The notes below the pieces were generated by a model that had not been told where the DNA came from, ran no database searches, and saw only the letters and a program-made list of their open reading frames with translations. A stretch of 64,000 bases of DNA. It comes from Owenia fusiformis (Eukaryota; Annelida; Polychaeta; Sabellida; Oweniidae). Every line of letters begins with the position of its first letter. The stretch's first letter is position 1. The position numbers were made by a program, and so were the translations under genes. Location of the stretch: assembly GCA_903813345.2 (NCBI GenBank), contig CAIIXF020000002.1:8081555-8145554 (forward strand), written 5' to 3'. Of this stretch, positions 12,681 through 33,220 are shown one piece after another.

Positions 12681-12984
12681 ACAATGACTCATGAAAAACA
12701 TCAGGATTTTAGTTATTTTTTTATTCGATTTTTGCATGTAATCAATTACCCCAAGTTCCTTATATCCAAAATAACTGCATCTCTCATTGATTTAATATCA
12801 TACATCTTTTTGAGGAATTTCAGATTAGGTTTTAATTGACGTAAATATTGCTTGCAATTTCGCCACTCCCTCTATTACAGTATCTTGCTTTTTAGGAAAA
12901 AGAACTTAATTCTTTCTCACAATAAGAAATCATGTAGGCCATTACAGGAAGTGAAGTCTATCTAGGTATGAAAGTCACAAAACA

Positions 12985-13115
12985 TACAGTAAATGAACTC
13001 CACTACATAAAGTATAATACCTTGTGTAACATAAGGTATAAGAATCCCCAAAACATAAGGTATATAAACACCTTGCAGAACACAAGGTTCGTGAATTCGG
13101 AAATGTCACATTTTA
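12985..13115. repeat. Short degenerate repeat (acataaggtata)
   Basis: The word acataaggtata and variants recur about six times with uneven spacing. A 60-codon ORF across it is a by-product. Confidence 0.4.
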
Positions 13116-13797
13116 TAAGGTATAAAAAATCATCACATAAACAAAAATGAGATCTCTATACGAGAGTCTGGGATCCCTAATGGATACCCCACTCAATATT
13201 CTTCATGACAAAAATACCCAAAACGAAAATTACAAAACCATATCATTCTTCCACATTTGTCATTTCCTTGGGACAATATTTGAAGACTGATATTTGATAT
13301 AATCCAATTATCAACTTAAAAGAAAGTGATGTACATAAACGATGCATCCCACTGTGCTATTTCCTATCTTTTCACCAACATGATTAATTGAGAAGCCTAT
13401 TACAATGACCAAGATAAATCGGAAATCAGAAATTAGTCTCTCTGCACTGTCTAACGCACAGCCTTAAGGGCTGCGTCCAGTGCATTGTCTGGCTATTCAA
13501 ATTGAGCTAATATGCCATAACCCTGAGGTAAAATTTCTAACCTCTGAATATGACAAATAAATGTTAAATTCTGTGACTGCATTTCTGTTCAATATGTGGA
13601 TACCCTGATGCCTAAAGGATAGTAGTAACTATATCATGAAGTTTTTTTTATCAAAGAGTAATTTTAAAAAGGGTAATTCACTTATTTTAGCCTAATACCT
13701 ACATGTAATTGGTCACTTTTCACTGAGACTGACTGACTGACCATTTTAGAAAGAAGTGAAACAAAAAAATGATGAAACTGGAAATGTAAGATTATAC

Positions 13798-14078
13798 TGC
13801 AGTAAAAACTGCATATCTGAACACCTGTTTAATCCAAACACCTCTCAATTTGAACACTTCTCACATTCCATTAATTTAGAAATCTCCAGGCCAATAATGC
13901 TTCAGCGTAGGCCTTGAATTTATTTGTTGAAAAGTATAATGAAATAAATATAACATAAAGTTTAAAAAAAATTAGTAATCTCCCATTAACTCATATTAAA
14001 CCTCTGAATGTAAACACTTATAAATCTGAACACTTTTGGCCAGTCCAAGTAGCATTTTACTAATACAGGTTTTGCCAT
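13798..14078. mobile_element. Decayed pogo/Tigger-like element
   Basis: Starts with agtaaaaactgcatatctga and contains several gaacacct/gaacactt words in the Tigger subterminal style. The right end (taatacaggttttgcc) is a poor inverted match. It resembles the element at 5999-6163 but is far more diverged, so the boundaries are approximate. Confidence 0.4.
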
Positions 14079-14337
14079 AATGTTTTGGTTTTGGTATTAA
14101 TTGTAATGCAATGCTATTAGCTGTAGAAATACAAAGTGATTTAGATAAAAAAAGTAATATGAGAATGATTAGACCACCCTGTTCCCTCCTCTTTATAAAG
14201 ACTGATACCTGTTTCGATATTAAATACTGATATCCAAAACTAATAAATGAATCTTATTATCGGGAACAAACCCACAAAGTATTACCATATGCTTAATTGT
14301 TCATTACTCATCCACAAACGTTCACTTTGTGTGAAAT

Positions 14338-14556
14338 GGTACACTCTACTATACCTAACCCCTAGGAATGCATAAGATACTCTGTTTGTCTAATTGTATT
14401 GTTTAGTATATTTTTGAAAGTATCTTATTAACATCTAATAGTCATCCGATAAACCATTAATAAGGAACAGACAATAAAAACAAATAACATAATCTTTACT
14501 AATAAGCCAAATGGGTTGCTTATGAACACCAAATGCAAGGTATAGTAGAGTGTACC
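14338..14556. mobile_element. 219-bp TIR element with perfect 19-bp ends
   Basis: The left end ggtacactctactatacct and the right end aggtatagtagagtgtacc are exact reverse complements. There is no coding capacity. No convincing target duplication is visible, so the superfamily is open. Confidence 0.75.
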
Positions 14557-15221
14557 GGTAACTGTCATGATATGTATTTTATTGAGTTTAGTTGCTTGTT
14601 ACTTGATTAGGGATTTGGCATTGTTTTCTAAATGAGGCCACAGTAGTTGGTAATTAGGGTGGTAATTACTTGTTAGAGAGTAAAAGTAGATTATATGTAA
14701 AGGGTATATGAAGAGATGAGTGTTGATGTTGGTAGTGAAGGACTGCTACAGAAGTAGGCGATTCATGGATTTGAATTGAATTGAATTGAATTGCTCTGTT
14801 TGTATGTTACAAAGCATTTTGAGAAAAAATCCCCAAAACCCTTTTTACGAAGCTTTTGGTCAAAATGCTTTACAATAAACCAACTAAACCTGATGTGTAG
14901 CATTAACCAATTACAACTGATATTTAACCATGTCTATTTAACACCTATAGATTAAGCTACTTTTCTATTGTTCTGCTTTCAGTGGAGATAAACGAAGAGT
15001 TGAAGAACCTCCTCGATTGATGATGAGCTGCTTATTTTCCTACAAACTTGTGATTAATTGAGTTGACACTACAACGCAATCAAGTCAGGGTACAACATAT
15101 TTAGCAATACCGCAACACAGGGCATCCCGTATTTCAGTCAACACATTTATTGGCCTCGGTCTAGTGGTAGTTATTTGCCTGGAATACAGCAATCACCAGA
15201 TAAATATTATATCATAAGAGA

Positions 15222-15325
15222 ATGATTATGTGAGCAGAAAAAGATTATGTGTTCAGAGAAAGATTATGTGATCAGTCAAAGATTATTTGAGCTTAGAAGG
15301 ATTAAGTGAGCAAAAGAAAAATAAC
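15222..15325. repeat. About 22-bp repeat in the putative 5' UTR
   Basis: Four to five copies of a phrase like agattatgtgagcagagaaa. It lies within the proposed UTR exon of the membrane-protein gene. Confidence 0.5.
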
Positions 15326-15385
15326 GAGCAATGAAAGGATGTTAAGACATGGATCACCTATATGTACAGAGCTTACTGACATTAT

Positions 15386-16480
15386 ATGAGTATATTTGAA
15401 TTTAAAATGAAGGTCAAAAATAAAAAATTGAATTCAAACAACAAAACTAATTCTGGTAACCATAGTGGATACTATGGCAACTACATCAAGGACAATGTTG
15501 AATTCACAACTCCACTATCTAGCAATAGCACATATCCTAACAACAAACACAGTGAACAGAGTGACATCTATAATAAAAATGTCGAGCCAATTCAACATTC
15601 GGAACATATTCCAAAGCTCAGAAGGTACAACAGAACAAATATTGACAAATATAAAGACACAATATATGAACGTTACGACCCGATGGTTGGAGGTCGGACT
15701 GCCCTTATACTAGGGTCTCTCTTGGTATTTATAGTTTTATACATTCTTAAAAAACAATTTAAACATCATCGGAGAAAGAAAAAAGAAAGGATGGCTGAGT
15801 TTGTCCCGCCAGAGGATTATGGGCCTTACGAGACTTCCAGTGATTTCGATCAATGTTTAAAACTTCTTCCAGACCAAAATGGCTTATCTAAAAGTAGCGA
15901 AACATTGACAGGGACGAATAACTGGGACAGTAATCATTCAATAGATGGCTCTTTGTGTCAATGTATGAAAGATGTCGCTACTGCTCCACACAAATCCAGC
16001 GCTATGCAAACAAACATTCCAAAAATTACAATTTCAGACACTACTGAATTATGTACCAATAGAAAGCAGATTGGATTATACATCAATGGAAAGCAGTGTG
16101 ATAAAAATAAACAATTCCATGCCAGTTTTCCATATCATATCAAACCTGACAAAACACGAAGGGCAATACTTGAAAAGTACACAATAGAATGTGATACCTC
16201 AAATTTCGCCAAAACTGCCAATTGGATTAATACTATCCCAGACCCAGTACACATTCAACCGAATCCTAAACACAAAACGAAAACTACAACAGATGACGCA
16301 AAACTCAATTCACGGAGCGGGAATTATTTGAATGTAGAGGTTAATAGAAAACGATCCAATAGTGTGCCTAGCACATCTTATACAAGCTCATCTATGTGGG
16401 ACAAAACCCGTAATGTTGGGACGTGCCCTTTATGTGATCAAGCAAAACTAACAGGAAGTTCCCATCCATCAATATTATAA
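15386..16480 (+). CDS. Uncharacterised single-pass transmembrane protein, 364 aa
   Basis: One uninterrupted reading frame. It appears to lie in an exon that begins at 14993 after a good acceptor (ttctgctttcag), so about 390 nt upstream would be 5' UTR; that UTR holds a degenerate agattatgtgagc repeat. The protein has a polar, Asn/Ser-rich N-terminal part (1-100), one hydrophobic segment at about 104-121 (TALILGSLLVFIVLYIL), then a strongly basic stretch (KKQFKHHRRKKKER). That pattern predicts a cytoplasmic C-terminal part of about 240 residues. There is no obvious signal peptide. Cysteines are clustered in CQC (about 192) and CPLC (about 349). I do not recognise the family. The first ATG of the frame is used; an internal ATG at residue 8 is possible. 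Length, codon use and the membrane-plus-basic pattern argue that it is real. Function unknown. Confidence 0.7.
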   Translation: MSIFEFKMKVKNKKLNSNNKTNSGNHSGYYGNYIKDNVEFTTPLSSNSTYPNNKHSEQSDIYNKNVEPIQHSEHIPKLRRYNRTNIDKYKDTIYERYDPMVGGRTALILGSLLVFIVLYILKKQFKHHRRKKKERMAEFVPPEDYGPYETSSDFDQCLKLLPDQNGLSKSSETLTGTNNWDSNHSIDGSLCQCMKDVATAPHKSSAMQTNIPKITISDTTELCTNRKQIGLYINGKQCDKNKQFHASFPYHIKPDKTRRAILEKYTIECDTSNFAKTANWINTIPDPVHIQPNPKHKTKTTTDDAKLNSRSGNYLNVEVNRKRSNSVPSTSYTSSSMWDKTRNVGTCPLCDQAKLTGSSHPSIL

Positions 16481-16524
16481 CGACCCTGCTACTAATAACT
16501 ATAGTACAGCTTTCCTAGCTTAAG

Positions 16525-16690
16525 ATTTTATAGCTCACTTAGTTAAGAGCATCAGGCCTTGGATCTGAGGGACCTAGGTTTGATTCTCAAACAGGTCGTT
16601 GAATTAGGCACCCTTTCTTTCATGACCTTCAACTTTATTCAGTCATTCCCGGAGGCGCCTCCGGGTTATCAAATAGTGTCAGCTGTGGAA
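16525..16690 (+). mobile_element. tRNA-like SINE fragment
   Basis: The core reads tatagctcacttagttaaga, later ctaggtttgattctcaaac, which correspond to pol III box A (tagctcacttag) and box B (ggtttgattct). It matches the core of the element at 49133-49357 closely enough to be the same family. It continues into ctttctttcatgaccttcaa and ends near a GC-rich palindrome (ggaggcgcctcc). Box B departs from the tRNA consensus, so it is not a functional tRNA gene. Confidence 0.6.
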
Positions 16691-16972
16691 GTATAGTATC
16701 AACTCTTTTTAAAATATATGTGTCGAAAATTGCAAAAGAAGATGACATTTGGATTTCAACCAACATTTCATGTAGTGAGAGTGGGATCCCAGGAATAACT
16801 GAAATATGATTCTACAGATAGAAACGTAAAATGCACTTAATGAGTTGCTATGGAAACATAGTCCAAGTATAACTACATTTTTATCAATATGGTAGTAGAA
16901 AACCTGTAATGTGGAACACCTTTATAAGTGATATAATTCAAAATTACATGTTTTATTTTATGAAATACTGTA

Positions 16973-17217
16973 TTCATAGAGCTCTGTACCACAGAGCTCT
17001 GTATCAAAAAGCTCTGTACCATAGTGCTCTGTATAAAAGAGCTCTGTACCAGAGAGTTCTGTACCATAGGGCTCTGTATCATAAAGCTCTGTACCAGAGA
17101 GCTCTTTATCATAGAGTTCTGTATCTCAGAAATCTGTATCATAAGCTCTGTACCAGAGAGCTCTTTATCATAGAGTTCTGTATCTCAGAGCTCTGTATCA
17201 TATATCTCTGTATATCA
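16973..17217. repeat. 15-bp minisatellite, about 16 units
   Basis: Units close to agagctctgtaccat/agagctctgtatcat recur every 15 bp with one 14-bp unit. Because 15 is divisible by three, ORFs stay open on both strands (repetitive ALYHR- and VQSS-type peptides); these are not genes. Confidence 0.9.
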
Positions 17218-17730
17218 TGACACAGTCATTGTAGTGAATTTTCAATTTCTTTGATACAAAAAGTGCAGAATACGTATAGTTCTGACTTAAAAATTGGTGA
17301 ATTTTGAAAACTTTCAACATTTTTTTTTTAAAAATGTTTAAATCAAGAGGTGCCAAATTCATATTTTGAACTTTGCCAATAAAATATTGCTCATTCAAAA
17401 ATTACATATTAATGACAATTTGACAAGGGAATTGTAAACCATTTTTATTTTCTATTTAAAAAATATTTTAAGAAAAACAGCTATGCAATGTAAATGTAAA
17501 AAAATAAATATTATGTCAAAATCAATGTTTTCTTATAAACTGTAATTTTAGATAGTCCTAATAGAGAAATCACTTTATTTGTGATCTTCCCATATTAACA
17601 TAGAGAGCATATAGATTTAGTAAATATTATTAAGCTGCATTTTGGGAAAAAGGTGCATGCCCCCTTCCCTTCCTTACAGTTTACATAAATGCCACTTACT
17701 AGACATATTACTTTTACATATTCTTTGTTT
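17218..17730. other. AADAT 3' flank, otherwise empty
   Basis: AT-rich sequence downstream (minus strand) of the proposed AADAT stop codon. Several tttatt words, which read AATAAA on the minus strand, could serve as polyadenylation signals; none can be chosen from sequence alone. Confidence 0.4.
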
Positions 17731-26981
<9,251 letters not shown>

Positions 26982-27038
26982 CTCAACTTTAGGTGTTATA
27001 TGTCTCTTATCAATAACACAATCATTTGGAAGATGGTT
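26982..27038 (-). other. AADAT: AADAT 5' UTR part of exon 1
   Basis: This stretch follows an acceptor on the minus strand (tttatttacag), so at least one further 5' exon must exist upstream, probably beyond 27.9 kb. The frame stays open through it, so an N-terminal extension cannot be excluded. Confidence 0.5.
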
Positions 27039-27148
27039 CTGTAAATAAAGAAGAAGTTTACACTTAAAATGCATGCATTAGGCTTATGACTTTTATGTTC
27101 AAAAATAATGTTGAAACACTGCAAAATGGGCTATAAGTTTATACATGA

Positions 27149-27812
27149 ATGGTGTATGGAAAAGAACGGCTCCTCCTACCTCCAGCCAAATAAGCCTCAG
27201 ACCAGGGTTCCATTGGTGGTCGGAGGGTCGTAAAAAACGACCACTGGAAATTTTGATTTACATGTAGTATTACACTCTAGACTATATCCTATTTAGTCTG
27301 AATTATATTCAGACTATAAGGCACCTATGTTAAAGTTTGGAAATTTTAAATATTTGTTTACATAGGAAGTGCTATTCAAAATGGCCGATTGGGTAAAATT
27401 AATTTGCACATTTGTTACTTCAACTAGCTTTATTTCCACTTGACAATATGCTGTGTTACCTTTTATTGCATTTAATTGTACCTTACTACTTAATTGAAAT
27501 TTTGTAATGTTTATTTTATTGAAGAAATGGTTCCTCTAATTGATAATTTTGTGCAAAAAATTTCACTGCAATTTCCACAGGAAAGTAGTACATCATAACA
27601 GACTGACTTCTAGTCAGTCTGTTGGATACATACTATATTACACTCCCTACCCACAAAAATTGAATGTCTAACTTTTTTGCTTGAATCCTACAGTGTATGA
27701 CTTCTCTGACCACCGACCTCCAAGCGCCAACTAGTGATGTTGGACCCAGTCATCATGGCAACTGGTCTGTGGTCGGCTGGGGGTCGGTGGTCAGTCTTTT
27801 CCATACACCCAT
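27149..27812. mobile_element. TIR element of about 660 bp upstream of AADAT exon 1
   Basis: The left end (ggtgtatggaaaaga) and right end (tcttttccatacacc) are exact reverse complements. ggtggtcgg and cgaccacc words are scattered inside in both orientations. Flanks atacatgaa and atacgtgaa could be a 9-bp target duplication with one mismatch. There is no transposase. The superfamily is undetermined. Confidence 0.65.
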
Positions 27813-27999
27813 ACGTGAACAAGCAACATGAGTCTGAAGGATAGATCCCCTGAACTCTCAATTTGATTTGTAGGGACAGAAACCTTTGCACTTACATTCC
27901 CACTTAGTGCCTGTGAAATGTGTAGCCATGACAGGGGTTTCATTAGTATATGTAGCTAACAGACTGATGAAAGAGACAGCCTAAGGCATAGTGTATAGA

Positions 28000-29968
28000 T
28001 CTTCTTCTTCTTCTTCTTCCTTTAGGTTTCTGTGTCTGAAACCATTGGCACTGTAATGCTGCCTTTAGACACTTGCTACAGTTTGTCACTTGTATTAAAA
28101 TTATTGTCACTGGTGCTTTTCACTTATACTTTGTTTATTTTTTGGAGAGAGAGCGCTATTAATTTTGAGGTGTTAGGAGTTTTGAAACTTATTTTGAAAT
28201 CGTGAGATGATTTAGCTTGCATCATCTATGACCAAAAACAGAGTCACTGTCTCTTCTATGTACACTAATTTTGTTAAAATCTCTTTGTCGAGGCTAAAAA
28301 AGCCTGGAATCTCTGTAGAATTCTGGTGTTGATTTCAATGTCGATGTCTTTATCTAGGCCAGTGAGTGTTTTTATGTTGATGCATGGAGTATACTTGGCC
28401 CCTAGAAGCAGAGTGTTTACTTCAGCCATCAGTTGTTCCCTCTGTATCTCAAATCTGGAACAGTCAAAGACATAATGTTTTATAGTCTCAGGGATGTTGC
28501 ATTGGGGACAGTTAGGAGAGTCTACATTTGGGTTGATCTTATTCTGATGGTTGTTAAGCTTGGTATGACCTGATATGATCTGATTTATCAAAGTGCGGGA
28601 TTTTCTATTACCACTAGCTAGAATGGGCTTTTTATCTTGGACCTTGGTGATACTTGATTGCACATGACTGACCTTGGCAGAATTATTATATCTTCTCTGC
28701 CATATTGATAGTGAATTGTCTTTAATATATTTATATGCAGCTGATTTGGTTGTCTTAGCTGCTTTGAGTTTGTTTGACTCTTTTGCTGCTTTCTTTGCTG
28801 ATTTATCTGCCAGTTCATTTCCTGTTATCCCAAGATGACCCGGAACCCAGTGGATATTGATGGTTTTGCCCTGGCTGGAGAGTATTTTGCATTTCTCTCT
28901 GATAATCAGAATGTCCTTGTTAAGTGTTCTTAGTTTAGTGGCAATAAATGCTGATGTTACCGCAGGTTGACAGTCACTTAATATGATGATATTGTTGTTA
29001 GTCTTATTGGTGAAAAGGAATTCCATTGCCAATCTTAGAGCGAGAATCTCAGCCTGGTAGTTGTTTCCTTTTAGTGTCCCTGGTTTACCCAAACAGATCG
29101 GAGTACAAGATAGGCCATTAATGTAAATTATAGCCGCAGCTCCAGTTGGTCCTGGATTACCTTGCGCCGATCCATCTGTGAAAACAATAGTATCATGAAT
29201 AGTTGTATTGCCTAGGAGTGTTTCTACTTTTTCGCATTGAGTTGACTTAGTGTTCTTGAACTCCTCCTGGTGAACTGTTACATCAGATGGTAAAAAGGTT
29301 TCAGTTTCAGGGGAATGATACATGTGGTTGTCATACATGTGTGGTTCTGTTGGACATTTGAATCTTCTAAGTCTAGACTCAAGTAGGTTGAAAGCTGTTG
29401 TTGTTTTTTCTGTGGTTTTGGAATCCTTCCAGAGGTTAAACTCTTCTGTGATAGGATCATTGTTGTTATTGGTCAGCATTCTCACAGCTTCCTGACATTG
29501 TCTAGTTTGAATTAGAATGTCGACAGGAAGTGTGCCTGTGATTACTTCCAGAGTGTCAGAGCTGGTGGTGTTGATACAGCCTGAAGCTCTAAGAAGTGCT
29601 GATCGCTGGACTTGGGAGAACAATGTTTCTGCTTTATTGGTGTTAGTGATTGCAGCTGTAATTCCAGTCTCGAAGTGTGGCACAACCAGAGATTTATATA
29701 ACATCATGAAGACTTCCTCACTGCAGCCTTTTGTGCTGTTTGTGAAGTTGCTGATTCCAGTGAGTGCGCCAAAAGCTTTTTTCTGTTTATACTGTAAGTG
29801 GGGTATAAATGAGAGTTTGTTATCAATGATTGTGCCAAGAATTTTCTTTTGTTCACATATTTGGAGAGGCTTGTCGTTTAACTTGATTGTGATGTGCTGG
29901 GGGGAGGTTCCTGGGGGACTGAAAACTACCCGGGGATTAATAACGAGTGCAAGTCCAATGGCCTCCAA
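28000..29968 (-). mobile_element. 5'-truncated non-LTR retrotransposon
   Basis: The body is a 564-codon ORF followed by about 250 nt of 3' sequence that ends in a simple (GAA)n tail (28000-28019, read on the minus strand). Upstream the homology stops abruptly near 29970, where the rest of the reverse transcriptase and any ORF1 should be. A C-terminal RNase H domain with an RT is typical of the I superfamily of non-LTR elements; this assignment is from architecture only. The element has the same orientation as AADAT. No target duplication could be fixed. Confidence 0.85.
28274..29968 (-). CDS. Retrotransposon ORF: RT thumb remnant, RNase H, zinc knuckle
   Basis: Residues about 1-160 look like the C-terminal end of a reverse transcriptase: KILGTIIDNKLSF is the usual post-palm motif, followed by a thumb-like helical region. 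Residues 260-395 are a complete RNase H1 fold with D265 (FTDGS), E307 (QAEILAL), D332 (LSDCQPA), H373/H378 (IHWVPGHLG) and D388 (NELADKSA). Near the C terminus, C487-x2-C490-x7-H498-x4-C503 forms a zinc-knuckle-like motif. The YxDD catalytic palm is missing, so the copy cannot encode a working polymerase. The frame is uninterrupted, so the insertion is young or the family recently active. The listed ATG is only the first in the remaining frame. Confidence 0.88.
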   Translation of the reverse strand: MEAIGLALVINPRVVFSPPGTSPQHITIKLNDKPLQICEQKKILGTIIDNKLSFIPHLQYKQKKAFGALTGISNFTNSTKGCSEEVFMMLYKSLVVPHFETGITAAITNTNKAETLFSQVQRSALLRASGCINTTSSDTLEVITGTLPVDILIQTRQCQEAVRMLTNNNNDPITEEFNLWKDSKTTEKTTTAFNLLESRLRRFKCPTEPHMYDNHMYHSPETETFLPSDVTVHQEEFKNTKSTQCEKVETLLGNTTIHDTIVFTDGSAQGNPGPTGAAAIIYINGLSCTPICLGKPGTLKGNNYQAEILALRLAMEFLFTNKTNNNIIILSDCQPAVTSAFIATKLRTLNKDILIIREKCKILSSQGKTINIHWVPGHLGITGNELADKSAKKAAKESNKLKAAKTTKSAAYKYIKDNSLSIWQRRYNNSAKVSHVQSSITKVQDKKPILASGNRKSRTLINQIISGHTKLNNHQNKINPNVDSPNCPQCNIPETIKHYVFDCSRFEIQREQLMAEVNTLLLGAKYTPCINIKTLTGLDKDIDIEINTRILQRFQAFLASTKRF

Positions 29969-29969
29969 T

Positions 29970-30574
29970 TAAATATCCATAACATAATTGCGATTAAAAG
30001 CTATTCGTTTTACAGAATGAGTTGAAACAATTGTATAATCATTTCATATTATGACTGATGTACATGTCACAATGCAGGGTGCTTTATAAATACAATGAAG
30101 ACATAAAATTGATTAGAATATTACCCACCCGTTGCTAATATTTTTCTGTTTTGCGCATTTTTCGTTCGGAGCAGATGAGCAGCCCCAAATTCTTTCTCTT
30201 GACACATTCCAATAATTTTATCAACCGTTATAACTATAGTCTTTGATAAAAATGTACCTTATTTGATATCGTTATGTATATAAGATACATATAAAATACA
30301 CGTACTGTATGAAAAATTCATCAAAATATCATATCATGTGAAGTAATACATCAAAATGTAGAATGTGTTTGTTTGAAAACCCCGGATGTTAGACTCAACT
30401 TCTTACTTTAACTTTTTCTTCCTAAAATATAGCGATATCTCAGCAACCTGAACACAATCTGTAAGTTTGATGTGTAAATATAAATATGTAAACTGACAGG
30501 CATAGATTTGACTTCTTATCTAGCTGTGCCCTCATCTGAATATGTCATAGGTGGTAGTTGTAGTGGGGCACAAG
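29970..30574. other. Noncoding, nothing recognised
   Basis: AT-rich sequence between the retrotransposon and the inverted-repeat complex. A first AADAT exon or promoter could lie here, but I see no CpG-rich or TATA-type signal to support it. Confidence 0.35.
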
Positions 30575-31784
30575 CCCCATGTCATGATGATGATGATCTG
30601 TACTTTCTTCTCTGTCAATTTTGCCATATCAAACAGATGAATATGATCGTAAACATGTTCCACTTTTGTAAAACTATTTCAGGGACGTGATGAACATTGC
30701 ACCTAAAATAGTTAGTTCAGGGTGCATGTTCGGAATTTTGCTGCAATCCTCAATAGGGTCGTCATGTTATTTTTCAAATTTGAATCACTCCTTCCCCATA
30801 ATGTCTAAATCTCTCACTTTTGCACGACGAGTGCAATAATGTACCTAGAAACAGAGACATATAATATTATATGTCTCTGCTAGAAAAGAATGTAGAGAAG
30901 AATGTTTTGATAAAATGTATAAAAATCAAGAACATTTTTTTCACTGAATTTTCTCGTTTTTTATACATTTTACGGGGGGGGTGTATAGAGGGTCTTGGAA
31001 ATGCATATACAATATTTTTCAGCTCTCTTATACCATATACAATATTTTTTCACCATATACAATATTTTTCACAGCTCTTATACCATATACGATATTTTAG
31101 GTGAAATACAATATACGATAATTTTGAAACTGCTTTTGATTAAAGTTTGGATATTTATAAGGAAATAATATTATATTAGGAGAGAATCCATGTACTAAAG
31201 TAAATGTATTATTATAAGGCAACTAGACTCCACATACATACCACAATGATTTCATTTATTTCATTATGAATTAGACACCATTCGGGTACATCAGCATCAG
31301 AAAAGAAATAAAAATTCTTGAAACATAATTGATGCAAAATTGAGAATGTTGAATAAAAGATTCATCATGTGTTCTATGAAAATAAAGTTTGCTGAGGAAA
31401 ATATTTATCAGATAGATATTGAAGATTCACAATGCACAATAATTTTGTAAAGCAGTTACCTGGAAAATATTAAGTATTTAAAACAGTTTCAGAAATAAAG
31501 GACTTCACAAACTTCCATGTAGATAATTCATTTTTGATTGGACTCGAGTCTGGAAACTAGAGTTTGAAAAAAAGGCAAGATGAGACTTGATTGTTTAAAC
31601 ATTTGAAACATGAGACACTTCGGGGTTTCAGATAAGGAAGCCTCAAAGACAGTATAAGTTAAACAAAGGTGTGTCAAAATTAAGCATGAAGGTCAAACCA
31701 CATGTTTCACAAATGATTTCAAGGCAAAGATGTATTGATGAGAATGAAAACTACTCTATGTAACTAGAAATAACTTTCTTTTAA

Positions 31785-32480
31785 AGGACCACGGACGGTA
31801 TCGCAACAGATTTCAGTCATATATTGGATTTTGGCTATTTTCTGAGGATTTGAACAGGTGCATATGTTAGGCCAATGCATTAACTCCAGGACAAGCAGTC
31901 ATAGAGATTATAAAATAATTTGGACTTTAAGACAGGGAAGGTGCAAACACCCCATCAACATGTTTTTCTGTAATGTTGTCCTGATTTCCAGCCCTTTCCA
32001 CACCTGTTTTTCAATGTTTGTTGCATCGATCACTCTGTTGCTTTTTTGAGATATGGTTAAGATCTTTAAATGAAAATATGATTCATGCAGGGGTTTTAAA
32101 GATATCAATTTTGGATGACCAAAATTAAGCTGAAAACAATGGATCACATGAGTTTTCCCTATGGGAAAATAACATGGGAAATACATGTACTGTTTTCCAC
32201 TTTATCCCAAATAAATCATATTTTAGAGGTTAACTGTGTCTCAAAGTGCAACATATTGGTGCATCAAACATAAAAAAAACATATGTGGAAAGGGCTGAAA
32301 ATAAGGACAACATTTCAGAAAAACCTTCCCTGTCTCAAAGTTCAAATTATTTTATTACCTCTATGAGTGCTTGATCTGGAGTTAATGCATTGGCCTAACA
32401 TATGCACCTGTTCAAATCCCCAATAAATAGCCGAAATCCAACACATGACGGTTTGAAGACCAAATAAACACCTTTTGCTA
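31785..32480. mobile_element. Foldback element with arms of about 220 bp
   Basis: The left arm contains caggtgcatatgttaggcca and the right arm its complement tggcctaacatatgcacctg; the match continues through ttaactccag and the agacagggaagg region. Arms cover about 31785-32010 and 32270-32480. The ORFs inside come from the arms. Confidence 0.75.
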
Positions 32481-32909
32481 TATTATGCTATATTAGCATT
32501 GTGATGCTTGTATTAAAACATGAGCTGTATGAACACTTTATACTCAAATATTTTCATGATTTATCCCACATACCCCGAAACACGAGTAGCCATAGTGACC
32601 ATATTTTTCATCAAAGTTAAGATGGTCAATGACATTTGGCAGTCTCACGCCCGGTGATCTGATGAAATGAACGGAGGGGGAGTAGCTGATTTTCGGTAAA
32701 TTCAACAAATGTTGAAGATTTATTTTTTCAAGCAAAAGTTTACAATTGAATGGCTACATGAATAGGTGCAGTGCACAGGGAAATATGTTAAGTCTTCTTG
32801 GATTTTTGTTTGAACTGATGGAGTTCTAAGATAAAAGGTCTATCAAAAAAGGCGCAGCGTCGCCAACGTGCAAATGCCAATGTTTTTGCTATAAATCAAG
32901 TAACAATGG

Positions 32910-33184
32910 CAGGCCTGTCAACTGTCCCGCAATTTGCGTATTTGTCACGCATTTGCTGAAGAATTTGAAGTCACGCCAGTTTTTTTTGCGTGACACAAAA
33001 TGTCACGCAAATACGCATTTTACCTGGTAATTGTCACGCAAATATGTTTCTGTAAAAAAATTTTCAAAATATGTTTATGATACGGTAAAAATACGAACGT
33101 CGGAAAAAAACGAACGCAATTTGTTCGGATTTGTCACGCGAATCCCGTATATGTCACGCATGTTCATTGGAAATTTTCGTACCT

Positions 33185-33220
<36 letters not shown>

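Noticed and set aside
15150-15190. tRNA-like 5' half (cctcggtctagtggtagtt)
   Set aside because: It resembles a Gly/Glu-type box A, but no box B or cloverleaf follows.
16873-17220. ORFs of about 90-100 codons on both strands
   Set aside because: They follow from the 15-bp period, which is a multiple of three.
29517-29972. 151-codon plus-strand ORF over the retrotransposon
   Set aside because: It is the antisense shadow of the RT/RNase H frame.
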